A stretch of DNA of 64,000 nt, taken from Streptomyces sp. NBC_01233 (GTDB lineage Bacteria; Actinomycetota; Actinomycetes; Streptomycetales; Streptomycetaceae). This document shows positions 35,348 to 44,657 of the stretch, piece by piece. The notes beneath the pieces were generated by a model. It was given only the letters and a program-made list of their open reading frames with translations. It was not told the DNA's origin and searched no databases. Location of the stretch: contig NZ_CP108514.1 of NCBI RefSeq assembly GCF_035989305.1, positions 8,908,501-8,972,500 on the forward strand, in the 5' to 3' direction. The position numbers and the translations under genes were made by a program. How positions within the stretch are numbered: position 1 is the stretch's first letter; each line of letters opens with the position of its first letter.

Positions 35348-35700
35348 ATGCTCTGCGACCTTGGTCGGCAGGTTGTCTGCCTGAGCGCTGATCTCGTTCC
35401 GGAGGGCCTGTGGGAGCGGGTGGCTTCGCTGTTGCCGCCTGCTCCCGGGCGCCGTTACCGCGAATTGCGCGGCGCCGGTCTGCCGGAACTGGATGACCAG
35501 GCCGTGGACGGCTCGCACGTCCCGGCGCAACAGGGGGCCGCACGGGCCGGCCCTCGCCATTGGCTCGCGCACGGCCCCGTGCACCATCCGGTCCTCGACG
35601 ACGCCTCAGAACCTCGTACACCAGCGGAGGGCGAGGGCCCGGCAGAAAGCCCAGGCGCCTGTACGCGGACCGGGGCTGCGCTCGTTGAGCACACAAAGGT
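35348..35700 (+). pseudogene. IS5-type transposase remnant
   Basis: The plus frame reads LSADLVPEGLWERVASLLPP, then LPELDDQAVDGSHVPAQQGA and ARAGP. These are the opening and middle blocks of IS5/IS1647-like transposases, joined by deletions. Farther on, another frame gives RKPRRLYADRG. The DDE core is broken, so it is inactive. It separates the dioxygenase from the thioesterase gene. Confidence 0.6.
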
Positions 35701-35838
35701 GCATCGTCACGTGCTACGCCTCCGGCTCCCAGGCCCCGAGCAGGTCGAACAGGCGTCGGTCGCCGTCGAGTTTCGGGAAGCCCACCCGAATGCGGGTGCG
35801 GATCTCTGACGGCCCGCGGCTTCTGCCACACCGCCACA

Positions 35839-36612
35839 TCAGCGGTCCGCCGGCGCAGCGGTGAGGACCTCCCCGATCCGAGTGATCAGCCGGGGCGCCT
35901 GCTCAGTGAGATAGAAGTGGCCACCGGGGAACACCTCCATGGTGAACGCACCGCTCGTATGCTCCTGCCACGCTCGTACATCGTCCAGCTGTGCCTTGGG
36001 GTCGTTGTCACCCACGAGCGCCATCACCGGGCAGCTCACCTGGTGCACCCGCTCCGGGCGGTACAGCTCGGCGACCCGGTAGTCGCTGCGGATCGCGGGG
36101 AGCACCATGCGGAGCACCTCGTCATCGCCGAGGACACGGCTGTCCGTGCCGGCCAGTTGCTTGATCTCGAGGAGCAGGGCCTCGTCGCCCCGCAGGTGTA
36201 CGTCGTCCTCCGGCCTGAAGCGGGACGGCGCCCTGCGCCCCGAAGCGAACAGCATCACCGGAAGGATCCCGGCCCGCTGTTCCAGCAGACCGGCCAGTTC
36301 GAACGCCAGTGACGCGCCCATGCTGTGTCCGAACAGGGCCAGTGGCCGGTCGGCCCACTCGTCGACGAGCAACGGCAGTAGACTGTCCGCCAGTTCGGCG
36401 ATGCTGTCGGGGCAGGGTTCCAGACGCCGGTCCTGACGGCCCGGGTACTGCACGGCGAGCACCTCGATCCCCGGTGAGAGGGCCTGGGAGACCGGGAAGT
36501 AGAAGCTCGCCGAGCCTCCCGCGTGCGGCAGACAGAGCAGCCGCACCGCGCTGTCGTCGGCCGGGTGGTAACGGCGGATCCACAGATCCCTGTTCTCGCT
36601 GCGCGTGGTCAC
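35839..36612 (-). CDS. Type II thioesterase
   Basis: The 257-residue alpha/beta hydrolase of the TEII family has LLCLPHAGGSASFYFP near residues 25-40, AVQYPGRQDR, the nucleophile Ser97 in LFGHSMGA, Asp in VMALVGDNDP and His in FPGGHFYL. TEIIs clear wrongly loaded or stalled acyl groups from PKS and NRPS carrier proteins, so it very likely serves the PKS here. The GTG start (V-T-T-R-S-E) follows GGAGTG. The open frame upstream is shadow sequence. Transcription is leftward, like the PKS but as a separate unit. Confidence 0.9.
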   Translation of the reverse strand: MTTRSENRDLWIRRYHPADDSAVRLLCLPHAGGSASFYFPVSQALSPGIEVLAVQYPGRQDRRLEPCPDSIAELADSLLPLLVDEWADRPLALFGHSMGASLAFELAGLLEQRAGILPVMLFASGRRAPSRFRPEDDVHLRGDEALLLEIKQLAGTDSRVLGDDEVLRMVLPAIRSDYRVAELYRPERVHQVSCPVMALVGDNDPKAQLDDVRAWQEHTSGAFTMEVFPGGHFYLTEQAPRLITRIGEVLTAAPADR

Positions 36613-36748
36613 GTGGGCACTCCGGATCGAATGGGCTGGGTTGGGCTGACTGGACGGACTGGGCTGGACGTGCTCTCCCGCGCCTCCAAGGACACCAGGG
36701 CGCGGCTGTGGGCGCATCACCGGTTTTCGGTGATACGCCGTCCGCTAC

Positions 36749-36781
36749 AGCGGGACGGTCACCGCAGCTGACCGTCCCGCT
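36749..36781 (-). terminator. Perfect 13-bp hairpin after the P450 gene
   Basis: AGCGGGACGGTCA pairs perfectly with TGACCGTCCCGCT around a 7-base loop, 25 bases past the P450 stop on the minus strand. Confidence 0.7.
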
Positions 36782-36805
36782 CCGAAGGACCTGTGAATCC
36801 CTGTG

Positions 36806-38023
36806 TCACCTGCTCCAGGTGACGGGCAGCGCCCGCAGTCCTTTGAGTACCATCCCGCTCGTGTAGGCGAGCTCACTGACCGGTACCTCCAGCCTCAGCC
36901 CCGGGAACTCGCGCAGGAGCGCGGTATAGGCCACCTCCAGCTCCAGCCGGGCGAGTTGAGCGCCCAGACAACGGTGCAGACCGTGACCGAACGCTACGTG
37001 GTCGCTGGCATTGGCCCGCCCGAGGTCGAACCGATCGGGCTCCGGGAAGGCCCTCGGGTCCAGGTTGGCGGCGCTGGGGCTGGCGAGGACAACGCTGTGA
37101 GCAGGAATGGTGACGCCGCCCAACTCGACCTCACACGTCGTCACCAGGTGCAGGCCCTCGTGCGGATCGGTGCTCGCGCTCAGCACCACGTACCGCAGTA
37201 CCTCGTCAATGACGGACGGCACCAGCGAGGGGTCGGCACGCACCGCCGCGAACTGGTCCGGGTGGTCCAGCAGCGCGACCAGGCCCTTCCCCAGCATGTT
37301 CGCCGTCGTCTCGTGCCCGGCAACGAGCACGCCGAAGACGATCTGGACGACTTCCTCTTCGTTCAGCCGGCCCTGCACGTCGCGTGCGGTGGCCAGATCC
37401 CGCAACAGGCTGCCTTCCGGGCAACGGTCTGCGTCGGCAGCCAGCTCGGCGATGTACGCGACCAGAGCCCGCCGGGCTTCCATCGCCTGCTCCGGTGGGT
37501 AGGCGTTGGTCGATGTGATTTGTTCTGACCACGGGCGGAAGCGGTGCCGGTCCTCATAGGGCACGCCCAGGATCTCGCAGATCACCGCGACCGGCAGCGG
37601 AAAGCACAAGGCAGCGTTGAGGTCCGCCGGAGGCCCGGCGTCGTGCACCCCGGCGAGCAGTTCGCCAGTGATCTGCTCGACCCGAGGCCGCAGCGCACGG
37701 ATTCGCCGGACGCTGAACGCGGATGCCGCGGCCTGGCGCAATCGTGTGTGCTCGGGCGGGTCGAGATCGTGCATCCCGGGCCGGGAGAAGACTGCCGCGC
37801 GGCCGGTTCCCGTGCCACGGCGGTGGGCCTCGGCCCTGCTGAACCGGGGGTCGGACAACACGGTCCGTACCTCCGCCATACCGCTGACCAGCCAGGCTTT
37901 TCCGCCGTCCTCGGTGCTGACCTCCCGCACGGGAGCCTCCCGCCAGAACTCGCGGACCGCGGTCGGCACGGAGTAGTCCTCTTCGCTTTCAGAACCTAGT
38001 GCTATCCGGCTGGATTCCGCCAC
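36806..38023 (-). CDS. Cytochrome P450
   Basis: The 405-residue class I bacterial P450 has the I-helix oxygen motif AGHETTANM and the ExxR motif EVLR in VIDEVLRYVV. PEPDRFDLGRANASDHVAFG leads into the haem loop FGHGLHRCLG, whose Cys352 is the axial ligand. It resembles the CYP105/107 macrolide-type hydroxylases. It needs a ferredoxin, not seen nearby. It is likely a tailoring oxidase for the polyketide. It is divergent from the methyltransferase at 38254 across about 230 bases of AT-richer promoter DNA. Confidence 0.92.
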   Translation of the reverse strand: MAESSRIALGSESEEDYSVPTAVREFWREAPVREVSTEDGGKAWLVSGMAEVRTVLSDPRFSRAEAHRRGTGTGRAAVFSRPGMHDLDPPEHTRLRQAAASAFSVRRIRALRPRVEQITGELLAGVHDAGPPADLNAALCFPLPVAVICEILGVPYEDRHRFRPWSEQITSTNAYPPEQAMEARRALVAYIAELAADADRCPEGSLLRDLATARDVQGRLNEEEVVQIVFGVLVAGHETTANMLGKGLVALLDHPDQFAAVRADPSLVPSVIDEVLRYVVLSASTDPHEGLHLVTTCEVELGGVTIPAHSVVLASPSAANLDPRAFPEPDRFDLGRANASDHVAFGHGLHRCLGAQLARLELEVAYTALLREFPGLRLEVPVSELAYTSGMVLKGLRALPVTWSR

Positions 38024-38253
38024 CGCTTACTCCTCTCGGTCCACGTCGCTGGTCCTTCGAGGCAAGACGCAGGACTCCGGTTCACACATGGACATAATTT
38101 TCTTCGGATTCATGCGGGGATATTTCCGCACACAATGAAATCTTGCCTGTATCGCGATGGGTTTGCCAGTGGACAAAGGTTCAATTTACACGCTCGAATG
38201 CAATTTGATATGAGTGAATTAGGGAAGAATGTCGAGACAGACGCGAGGAAAAG

Positions 38254-39036
38254 ATGGACAGGCGGGAACGAGTCAAACTGTACGACAAGATGGCGGAAGA
38301 GTACGATCGATCCAGGCCGAGTTACCCCGATGATGTGATCGACGAGATCCTGGGAGATTCCGCGGACGCACTGTCGGTGCTCGACGTGGGGTCCGGGACC
38401 GGCATCGCCTCGCGACAGATGAAGAAGCGCGGCGCCCACGTACTGGGACTCGATATGAGCATCGGGATGAGCGCCGTTGCCGAACGGCACGGAATTTCAA
38501 CCGAAGTCGCTCCATTTGAAACATGGGACCCGGCCGGGCGGAAGTTCGATCGAGTCACCTGCGCGCAGGCATGGCACTGGATGGATCCATTCAGCAGCGC
38601 GGTGAAAGCCGCATCCATGATCCGGCCGGGTGGCCGGCTCTGCCTGTTCTGGAGTGCAGGTTTCCACTCTGATGAGCTCGCGGACGCCCTGGGGGCCGCC
38701 TATCAGAGAGCTCTCCCCCCAGGCTCTCCCAAAATGACCATCGGTTACGCCGTGAACCGGTCCAGTGACCTGCCAGTCGATTTCAGCGTGGTGACCGGAT
38801 CTCCGCGCGCGTTCCAGCACATGGCGGAGGAGCCGACCAAGGCGTTTCCGTGGAGCGCGACCTACACACGGGATCAATGGCTGGACGAACTCCACACGCA
38901 CACCGACCACGTGGCGTTGCCGGCTGATGTGCGGCAGAACCTGTTCGACGAGATCGGCAGCACCATCGACCGTTTCGGCGGCACGTTCCGCATGACGTTC
39001 GCCACTTATCTGATATCCGCCACGCTGCCTCGATAG
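38254..39036 (+). CDS. SAM-dependent methyltransferase
   Basis: The 260-residue enzyme starts MDRRERVKLYDKMAEEYDRS. It has SAM motif SVLDVGSGTGIAS, the acidic VLGLDMSIGM, CAQAWHWMDPFSSAV and IRPGGRLCLFWSAG. The AWHWMDP block belongs to the same general group as the methyltransferase at 29145. GAGG lies 5 bases before the ATG. The gene is divergent from the P450 gene. It is probably an O- or C-methyltransferase for the cluster product; the acceptor is unknown. A strong hairpin with IS-like features follows it. Confidence 0.85.
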   Translation: MDRRERVKLYDKMAEEYDRSRPSYPDDVIDEILGDSADALSVLDVGSGTGIASRQMKKRGAHVLGLDMSIGMSAVAERHGISTEVAPFETWDPAGRKFDRVTCAQAWHWMDPFSSAVKAASMIRPGGRLCLFWSAGFHSDELADALGAAYQRALPPGSPKMTIGYAVNRSSDLPVDFSVVTGSPRAFQHMAEEPTKAFPWSATYTRDQWLDELHTHTDHVALPADVRQNLFDEIGSTIDRFGGTFRMTFATYLISATLPR

Positions 39037-39091
39037 CCGACCGGTTTCCGGTGGCCATGTCGTCGTCGCACCCGAGGAGCTCGCGCGGATT

Positions 39092-39155
39092 CGGTGCCCC
39101 CGCCTCAGGACGATACGTTCCTAGACAGCTCGTATCGTCGCAGGCAGGGGCACCG
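39092..39155. repeat. Long hairpin sharing its loop with the 24.6-kb hairpin
   Basis: CGGTGCCCC...ACGATACG pairs with CGTATCGT...GGGGCACCG, about 25-base arms with a few mismatches. The loop holds TTCCTAGACAGCTC, which differs at one base from the loop at 24647-24660, while the stems are unrelated. A GTG (39159) follows the right arm after GGGG and opens a 14-codon frame. It can also act as a terminator between the convergent methyltransferase and MFS genes. Confidence 0.5.
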
Positions 39156-39243
39156 TCTGTGCATTCCGGTGACACCCGGCCACCGTGCGCCGAGGTCTCG
39201 TGAATCTCCGGGGCCGGACCAGGCCCCAGGCCCTACGAGTTGA

Positions 39244-40710
39244 TCACTGGGCGTGGGCCGGGACCGCTTTCTGATGATCGTTGGGGATCGCGAGCGTCAT
39301 CAAGGCGGCGAAGACGGAAACAGCGGCAGTGGCGATCAGTGCCGAACGGTAGCCGGTGGCGAGCATGGCCTGAGGGGTTCCGGTGGCGGTCTGGCTGACC
39401 ACCGCGGCATAGCTCACGAAGATGGCGGTACCGAAGGCGCTGCCGATCTGACGCGTCGTCGTGGCAACTCCCGAATAGAGACCAGCGCTCTCCTTGGGGG
39501 CGCCGGCGGTGGACGTGATCGTCAAGCACGGAAGGGTGAGTCCCATCCCCAGGCACACCAATTCCAGCGGGAAGAAGATCGCGCTGAAGTAATCGCCGTG
39601 AACAGGCACGCGGGCAATCCATACAACGCCGGCGGCGTACACCAGAAGCCCGACTATGAGCAGTGTTCGTGCACCGATCCGTTTCACCAATCGTGCGGTC
39701 AGGAAGGCCACAACGAAAGTGGTGAGGCCACCGGGAAGTTCGGCCAATCCCGCATCCTGCGGGTTGTAGCCCAATACCTTCTGTATGTAGAGAAGGACGA
39801 GGATGACCTGAGCGCTCATCGAGATGGTGGCCACGAGCGACACCAGATTCGCCATCGAAACCGACCGAGATCGAAAGATTCCCAGCGGCACGATCGGCTG
39901 TTTCGAGCGTGACTCAATCAGTGCGAAAGCGACCAGGAGAAGGATCGAGAGGGCGAAGGGAACGATCGTGTAGGCGGACCCCCACGAGTGCTTCCTGAGG
40001 CCGATGGTGGCGTACACAGCGGCGGTCACCGCACTCACGACGCAGAGCGCTCCCGGCAGGTCCAGGGATGGAACCCTGGGGCGCGCCGTCGTCCGGCGGG
40101 TCAACGTCCGAGTGCCGAAAACCAACAGCAGGCAGCCGATCGGCAAGCAGAAGAACAGCGTGGAACGCCAGCCCCAATGCTGGGTGAGCACACCGCCGCC
40201 CACCGCGCCGGTGACGCCGCCGATGATGCTGGCCGCGCCCCAGATCGAGATCGCGCGGTTTCGCGGGTTCCTGTCGGGATAGGCGGCGATGATCAAGCTC
40301 AGCGAGGACGGCAGGAGAATCGCGGCACTGACCCCGTGAGACGCTCGCGCCGCCACCAGCTGCCACTCGTTCTGCGCGAATCCGCCCAGCACACTGCCGA
40401 ACGTGAATACCCACAGACCCGCCAGGAACACCTCTCGTCGGCCGAACAGATCGCTGAGGCGGCCGCTGAGCAGCAGGAACCCGGCGATCCCGAGGTTGTA
40501 GGAATTGACAATCCACAGGAGTCCGCTGACATTCAGACTAAGGCTGCGCTGAATGGTCGGAAGTGCAATGCTTACGACAGCATTGTCAAATTGAACCATG
40601 AAGTGCGCAACGCAGGATATTACCGCGACATACCACAGCGGGCCCCGGACCACGCTTTCCCCGACATTGGAGCCTGGTCTATCACCCGTTAGCTCCAGAT
40701 TTTTTGACAT
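39244..40710 (-). CDS. MFS drug exporter, DHA2 (14-helix) type
   Basis: The 488-residue protein carries the DHA2 motif FDNAVVSIALPTI in helix 1, SGRLSDLFGRREVFLAG in the first loop and GVTGAVGGGVLTQHWGWRS after helix 5, and has about 14 hydrophobic segments. Proteins of this group (EmrB/QacA, actinorhodin and lincomycin exporters) pump antibiotics out with proton influx. A role in self-resistance to the polyketide is likely. A GGAAGGGATC sequence precedes the ATG. The gene faces the methyltransferase at 38254 and is leftward like the next methyltransferase, though separated by a terminator. Confidence 0.9.
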   Translation of the reverse strand: MSKNLELTGDRPGSNVGESVVRGPLWYVAVISCVAHFMVQFDNAVVSIALPTIQRSLSLNVSGLLWIVNSYNLGIAGFLLLSGRLSDLFGRREVFLAGLWVFTFGSVLGGFAQNEWQLVAARASHGVSAAILLPSSLSLIIAAYPDRNPRNRAISIWGAASIIGGVTGAVGGGVLTQHWGWRSTLFFCLPIGCLLLVFGTRTLTRRTTARPRVPSLDLPGALCVVSAVTAAVYATIGLRKHSWGSAYTIVPFALSILLLVAFALIESRSKQPIVPLGIFRSRSVSMANLVSLVATISMSAQVILVLLYIQKVLGYNPQDAGLAELPGGLTTFVVAFLTARLVKRIGARTLLIVGLLVYAAGVVWIARVPVHGDYFSAIFFPLELVCLGMGLTLPCLTITSTAGAPKESAGLYSGVATTTRQIGSAFGTAIFVSYAAVVSQTATGTPQAMLATGYRSALIATAAVSVFAALMTLAIPNDHQKAVPAHAQ

Positions 40711-41116
40711 TGCACCGATCCCTTCCGGATGCTGGCGGCTCTTCTTCTTTCCGCACCCCGGCCGCTAGCCGGCTCTCTCTCCACTCCCACGATCATGGGC
40801 AGCGCAGATCCCCCTGACACGTGTCGATGTCCGGCTCAATGCGCACTTGGTTCTACGAGATATTCCACGCAGATGTCAATTGAACCTTGGTACGAGAATC
40901 CCCTGATCCATTGCGGTCCGGGTGTCAAGGGTTGCTTTGAATATTGGAGTCGAAAGTGGAGAAAATGCAGGGCAGCGGCAGATGATCGAAAGAAGAGCCC
41001 GGTGGATCGCGTCGGAAAACGACGTGATCCACCGGGCTCCCCGAGGCCGGCCAAGTGCCCATACGGCATCTTCGGTGCGGTGCAGCGGATCCGAACGGTC
41101 CGAGGAGCGGGTCGAG
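40711..41116. other. Intergenic region with promoter and terminator
   Basis: No gene is supported in these 400 bases. The left part holds the promoter of the DHA2 exporter, with AT-richer DNA at 40850-40960. The right part contains the 20-bp terminator stem of the methyltransferase gene. Confidence 0.4.
40995..41039 (-). terminator. 20-bp hairpin terminator after methyltransferase gene
   Basis: GAGCCCGGTGGATCGCGTCG (40995-41014) pairs with 41020-41039 with a single wobble and a GAAAA loop. On the minus strand the stem is followed by TTCTTTC, giving a good factor-independent terminator 78 bases after the gene's stop. Confidence 0.75.
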
Positions 41117-41962
41117 TCAGCCGAGTGTCGCGGAGATGAGGACGTAACCGAACTCCGGCGTGCTGGTGAACTCGCGCGTCGCCGAGATCATGGCATCCAC
41201 CTCGGCCGCGTTCCCGTTCTCCACCAGTTGCTCTCGCACGGCGTCCCAGGCGTCGGCGAGGAGAGTCCCCGTGCGCGCCACGTTGTCGCTGATGTCCAGC
41301 ACGTCGAGATCGGTGAAGCCATGCGAGGACAGTTGGGCGAGATAGTCGTCCAAGGAGCTGAACGAGTGCACGCCGAACGTCTCGCAGATCCGGTCGACTG
41401 CCTTCATGCCGGCCTCGCTGATCGGTGTCCGCAGCACGAAATCAGCGATCGCCAGCCGGCTGTTCGGACGCAGCACACGCGCCGTTTCCGAAAGCACCTG
41501 CTCGCGGTCCGGGACGTGGAACAGTGACTCCAGTGCCCAGGCGGCGTCGAACGAGTCGTCCGGGAACGGCATCCGCATCGCGTCTGCGTACTCGAAGGTC
41601 GCACGGTCCGAGAGGCCCGCTTCGGTGGCACCGACCCGAGCCTGCTCCACTTGGGACTCGCTGATCGTGATGCCGACCAATCGCACCGGATGGGCTCGGA
41701 GCAGCCGGAGGGCAGGCATGCCGATCCCGCAGCCGATGTCGAGCACGTTCTGTCCCGGCTGTGGCTTCAGGAGATCGATCATCAGGTCCGTGAGCCGCTC
41801 CGTCGCCACTTGCGGAAGCGCGTCGTCGGCGTCGTCGTGCCAGTACCCGTTGTGCAGGTTGCCGCCCCAGCGGTCCCGTATCTTCCCTGCCACGCGAACT
41901 TTTCCGCTGCCGTTGTAGAAATTCGCGACGTCGTTGTTCATGTCGGATGAGCCGACCGTCAT
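41117..41962 (-). CDS. SAM-dependent methyltransferase, polyketide-tailoring type
   Basis: The 281-residue enzyme has the early substrate lid NLHNGYWHDDADDALPQVAT and SAM motif NVLDIGCGIGMPALRL, then VGITISESQVEQARV, ALESLFHVPDREQVL and VLRPNSRLAIADFVL. This layout (NGYW, ITISxxQ, ALESLFH) is typical of sugar and polyketide O-methyltransferases such as RebM/MitM-like and sterol-MT-like proteins. AAGGAAGTG precedes the ATG. It lies downstream of the phosphatase gene in the same direction. It probably methylates the cluster product; the position is unknown. Confidence 0.87.
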   Translation of the reverse strand: MTVGSSDMNNDVANFYNGSGKVRVAGKIRDRWGGNLHNGYWHDDADDALPQVATERLTDLMIDLLKPQPGQNVLDIGCGIGMPALRLLRAHPVRLVGITISESQVEQARVGATEAGLSDRATFEYADAMRMPFPDDSFDAAWALESLFHVPDREQVLSETARVLRPNSRLAIADFVLRTPISEAGMKAVDRICETFGVHSFSSLDDYLAQLSSHGFTDLDVLDISDNVARTGTLLADAWDAVREQLVENGNAAEVDAMISATREFTSTPEFGYVLISATLG

Positions 41963-42172
41963 GGCGTCACTTCCTTACGAGAATTGGATACCGCTGCGGA
42001 CCGGGTAGAATTCAATCAATCCCGCGGATCGGCCAAAAGTGGACCTTCGTACACGCGAGCCCCCGCGGGAATCCGGCGGACATGAATCCGATAGAACCGA
42101 AAGAGGGTTCCGGTACTGCGGCGTCAGCTCTTCATTCTGTGATGGCCGTCCGCTGACACCGGGTACGAGACC

Positions 42173-42204
42173 GCCTGACCGCCACTGCGGTGGGGCCGTC
42201 AGGC
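42173..42204 (-). terminator. Hairpin after the phosphatase gene
   Basis: GCCTGAC pairs with GTCAGGC and CCGCC partly with GGGGCC, just beyond the phosphatase stop on the minus strand. Confidence 0.5.
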
Positions 42205-42208
42205 CCAC

Positions 42209-42997
42209 TCAGTCGATCAGACGGCTGGACAACGCCCGCTGGTCGTCCGCTGTCCAGCCGTGGTCGGCGAGCCAGCGGCGGATTCCGCCGAACCGGTCAT
42301 CGAGGGTGTCGAGCAGATCGCGCATGTAAGCCGGACGCGGCAACAGGCTCGCGAACGGCCGGGCGTTGATGTCGGCGGCGTACAGGGGGTTGCCGCGCAG
42401 CCGCTCCGCGATCTCGGCCATCTGCTCGCCGGACCGCACATAGTCCACGACGATGGCTTCCCTGCTCACCCCGATCGCGTCGAGAGTCAGCGCGCACACC
42501 ACCCCGGTTCGGTCCTTGCCCATCGCGCAATGCACCAGCGTCGGTCCCGTTCCGTGCGCGATGATGCGCAGCGCCGCGACCACGGAGTCGGGCCGTTCGG
42601 TGCAGTACCGGAGATAGTGCCCGGTTGATCCTGCGGGCCGGGGCCGCCCGTCCGCGGCCGTCCGGTGCCAAGGCATCGCCCGGTCGGTGTCCACCCGGTC
42701 CGCGCCCGGCGGAGAGTCGGCGAGCAGCGACAGGTTGTGGATCGTGACACCGGGAACCCGGGCCAGCGGCCCAGGACCTTCGCGGCGTACCTCGGTGCTG
42801 CTGCGCAGATCGATGACCTCGCGTACGCCGAGCGTCCGCGTGAGATGTTCGACGTCCGCCGGGGTGAGGTCCTGAAGGCCGCCCGACCGGATGAGCCGTC
42901 CGAACTGGGTGACGGCGTCGCCCGTGGTGGTCAGTCCGCCCAGATCGCGGACGTTCAACGCGCCCGCCAACTTGACCCTGTGCATGCCGGAACTCAT
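42209..42997 (-). CDS. Tyrosine/dual-specificity-type phosphatase (PtpB-like)
   Basis: The 262-residue protein starts MSSGMHRVKLAGALNVRDLG after a GGAGG RBS. The signature P-loop is HCAMGKDRTG, with the nucleophile Cys and Arg; the Lys/Asp variant is typical of MptpB-like atypical phosphatases. It contains RLIRSGGLQDLTPADVEHL and the REVIDLRSSTEV segment of the same family. Members remove phosphate from Tyr, Ser/Thr or phosphoinositides. In an antibiotic cluster it may regulate or dephosphorylate an intermediate; both are inference. The longer upstream frame is rejected. It lies between the MmgE/PrpD gene and the methyltransferase, all leftward. Confidence 0.85.
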   Translation of the reverse strand: MSSGMHRVKLAGALNVRDLGGLTTTGDAVTQFGRLIRSGGLQDLTPADVEHLTRTLGVREVIDLRSSTEVRREGPGPLARVPGVTIHNLSLLADSPPGADRVDTDRAMPWHRTAADGRPRPAGSTGHYLRYCTERPDSVVAALRIIAHGTGPTLVHCAMGKDRTGVVCALTLDAIGVSREAIVVDYVRSGEQMAEIAERLRGNPLYAADINARPFASLLPRPAYMRDLLDTLDDRFGGIRRWLADHGWTADDQRALSSRLID

Positions 42998-43244
42998 CGC
43001 GGAACCTCCGAGCTCGCCACCAGGGGCGGCGGTCCCGGGTCCGTGGTGTCCGAGGCAGGGCGAAATCGGCCCGGGACACGTCCGTATGCTATTCCACGCC
43101 AATTCGGCAAGCCGCGATGGAGGAATCCGCGGACGGGCCCGGAGGCGGTCTGGATCGCGAACACAGTGAGCCTTTCTCGGTATCGCACGGTTGCTGGCCG
43201 AAATGGTCCAGGTCACTCAGGAATCAGACTGGTGAAATGAAGGT

Positions 43245-44657
43245 TCAGCGGAGAGCGTCGACCAGTGAATCGACGAGCGTGTCGACTCGAGGAGCGGTGC
43301 GCAGTGCCCATGCCGACTCGACTATCCTCTCTGCCTTCTCGCGGGTGGTGTTGATCGTCGAGTTGAGCATGAACTTGGTCGTCAGCTCATCGGGCGAGAG
43401 CGGGTTGTCGGGGCCACCGCGGTTGGTCAGAACCTCCACGGTGCGGCAAGTTCCGTCGGTCAGCTCGGCCGTCAGTATCGCGGGGAAGCGCAGCGGGAAG
43501 AGTGCGGTGCACCGTGGATCAGACACCACCCGAACCTTCGCGGCCAGTGTGAGACGCTCGGGCTCCAGCGCTGCCTTGTCGGTGAAGTCCTCGTGGAACA
43601 CACCGAGTCCACCACCGCCGAGCAGTGCCGAGGCGACCGTGAACGGGCCGCTGAACGCACTGTGATATCCGGACTCCGGCTGAGCCTTCTCCGCGTGCGG
43701 CTCGCCGATCGTGTGCACCACCGGAGCCGGCACACCGAGCGTCAGCGCCACGATCGACTGCGGTTCCACCCCTGCCGCCCGGAGGCGACGGGCCGCATCG
43801 ATGCCCGCATGGGTGAAGTGGTTGCAGGGATAGGGCTTGAAGAAGACCCCCGGTGTCTCCCAGCGCTTGCCCAGGTCGTCGGTGATCCGGCCCACATCCA
43901 CCCGGTCGCCGCAGAACGCCTGCAGGAAGCCGAACCGGCCCTCCAGCACGGTCGGCGGTCCGGTCAGTCCGTGTCGCGCGAGCTCGGCCGCAATGACACC
44001 CGAGTGAGCCGCCCAACCGCAGTGGACACGCTTGACGGTGCCACCCGTGCGGTTGGCCTCGATCACACCGGAACCCATGCTGCAGGCGATGCCGATCGCG
44101 GACGTCAGCTCCGCCTCGTCGAGCCCGCGCAGCATGCCCGCTGCCACGGCCGCACCAACGGCACCGCAAATCGAGGTGGCATGCTGGCCCCGGTCGAAGA
44201 AGACCGAGTTCCTGGCCACCGGGTCGTAGCCGGCCATGCCCAGTCGGCAGGTCACCTCCACGCCCACAGTGGCGGCGTCGAGCAGCGCGGAGCCGGAGGC
44301 TCCTACCTCCTCGGCTACGGCGAGTGCGGCGGGAATCACCGCCGCCGACGGGTGGAGCACCGACGGCAGGTGGGTGTCGTCGAAGTCGAGGCTGTGCGCC
44401 AGCGTGCCGTTCACCAGCGCGGCCGACGGCGCGGGTACCCGAGTCCGCATGCCGATGGCGGTGGCGACCGGAGCGCCTGCCCAGGTTCCGGCAACCGTGG
44501 AGACTATGCGTGCCGGTTCCTCACTCACCGCGGCGAGGCTGTTGCCGATCAGGTCGACCACCCGGCCGGCCATGTCGACCCGCAACTCGTCGGGCAGGCC
44601 CGTGCGGGCCACCCTCGCGGCCAAGGCCGCGAGCTGCTGGGCAGGCGTTCGGGTCAT
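43245..44657 (-). CDS. MmgE/PrpD-family protein
   Basis: The 470-residue protein has the MmgE/PrpD layout: a large helical domain with NGTLAHSLDFDDTHLPSVLH and HPSAAVIPAALAVAEEVGAS, and GMAGYDPVARNSVFFDRGQH, then a small domain with KPYPCNHFTHAGIDAARRL. Family members include 2-methylcitrate dehydratase (PrpD), cis-aconitate decarboxylase (itaconate synthesis) and iminodisuccinate epimerase. Which reaction applies is not shown. Its ATG overlaps the stop of the CitE-like gene (ATGA), so the two are translated together. It may make or process an unusual dicarboxylate for the polyketide. Confidence 0.88.
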   Translation of the reverse strand: MTRTPAQQLAALAARVARTGLPDELRVDMAGRVVDLIGNSLAAVSEEPARIVSTVAGTWAGAPVATAIGMRTRVPAPSAALVNGTLAHSLDFDDTHLPSVLHPSAAVIPAALAVAEEVGASGSALLDAATVGVEVTCRLGMAGYDPVARNSVFFDRGQHATSICGAVGAAVAAGMLRGLDEAELTSAIGIACSMGSGVIEANRTGGTVKRVHCGWAAHSGVIAAELARHGLTGPPTVLEGRFGFLQAFCGDRVDVGRITDDLGKRWETPGVFFKPYPCNHFTHAGIDAARRLRAAGVEPQSIVALTLGVPAPVVHTIGEPHAEKAQPESGYHSAFSGPFTVASALLGGGGLGVFHEDFTDKAALEPERLTLAAKVRVVSDPRCTALFPLRFPAILTAELTDGTCRTVEVLTNRGGPDNPLSPDELTTKFMLNSTINTTREKAERIVESAWALRTAPRVDTLVDSLVDALR

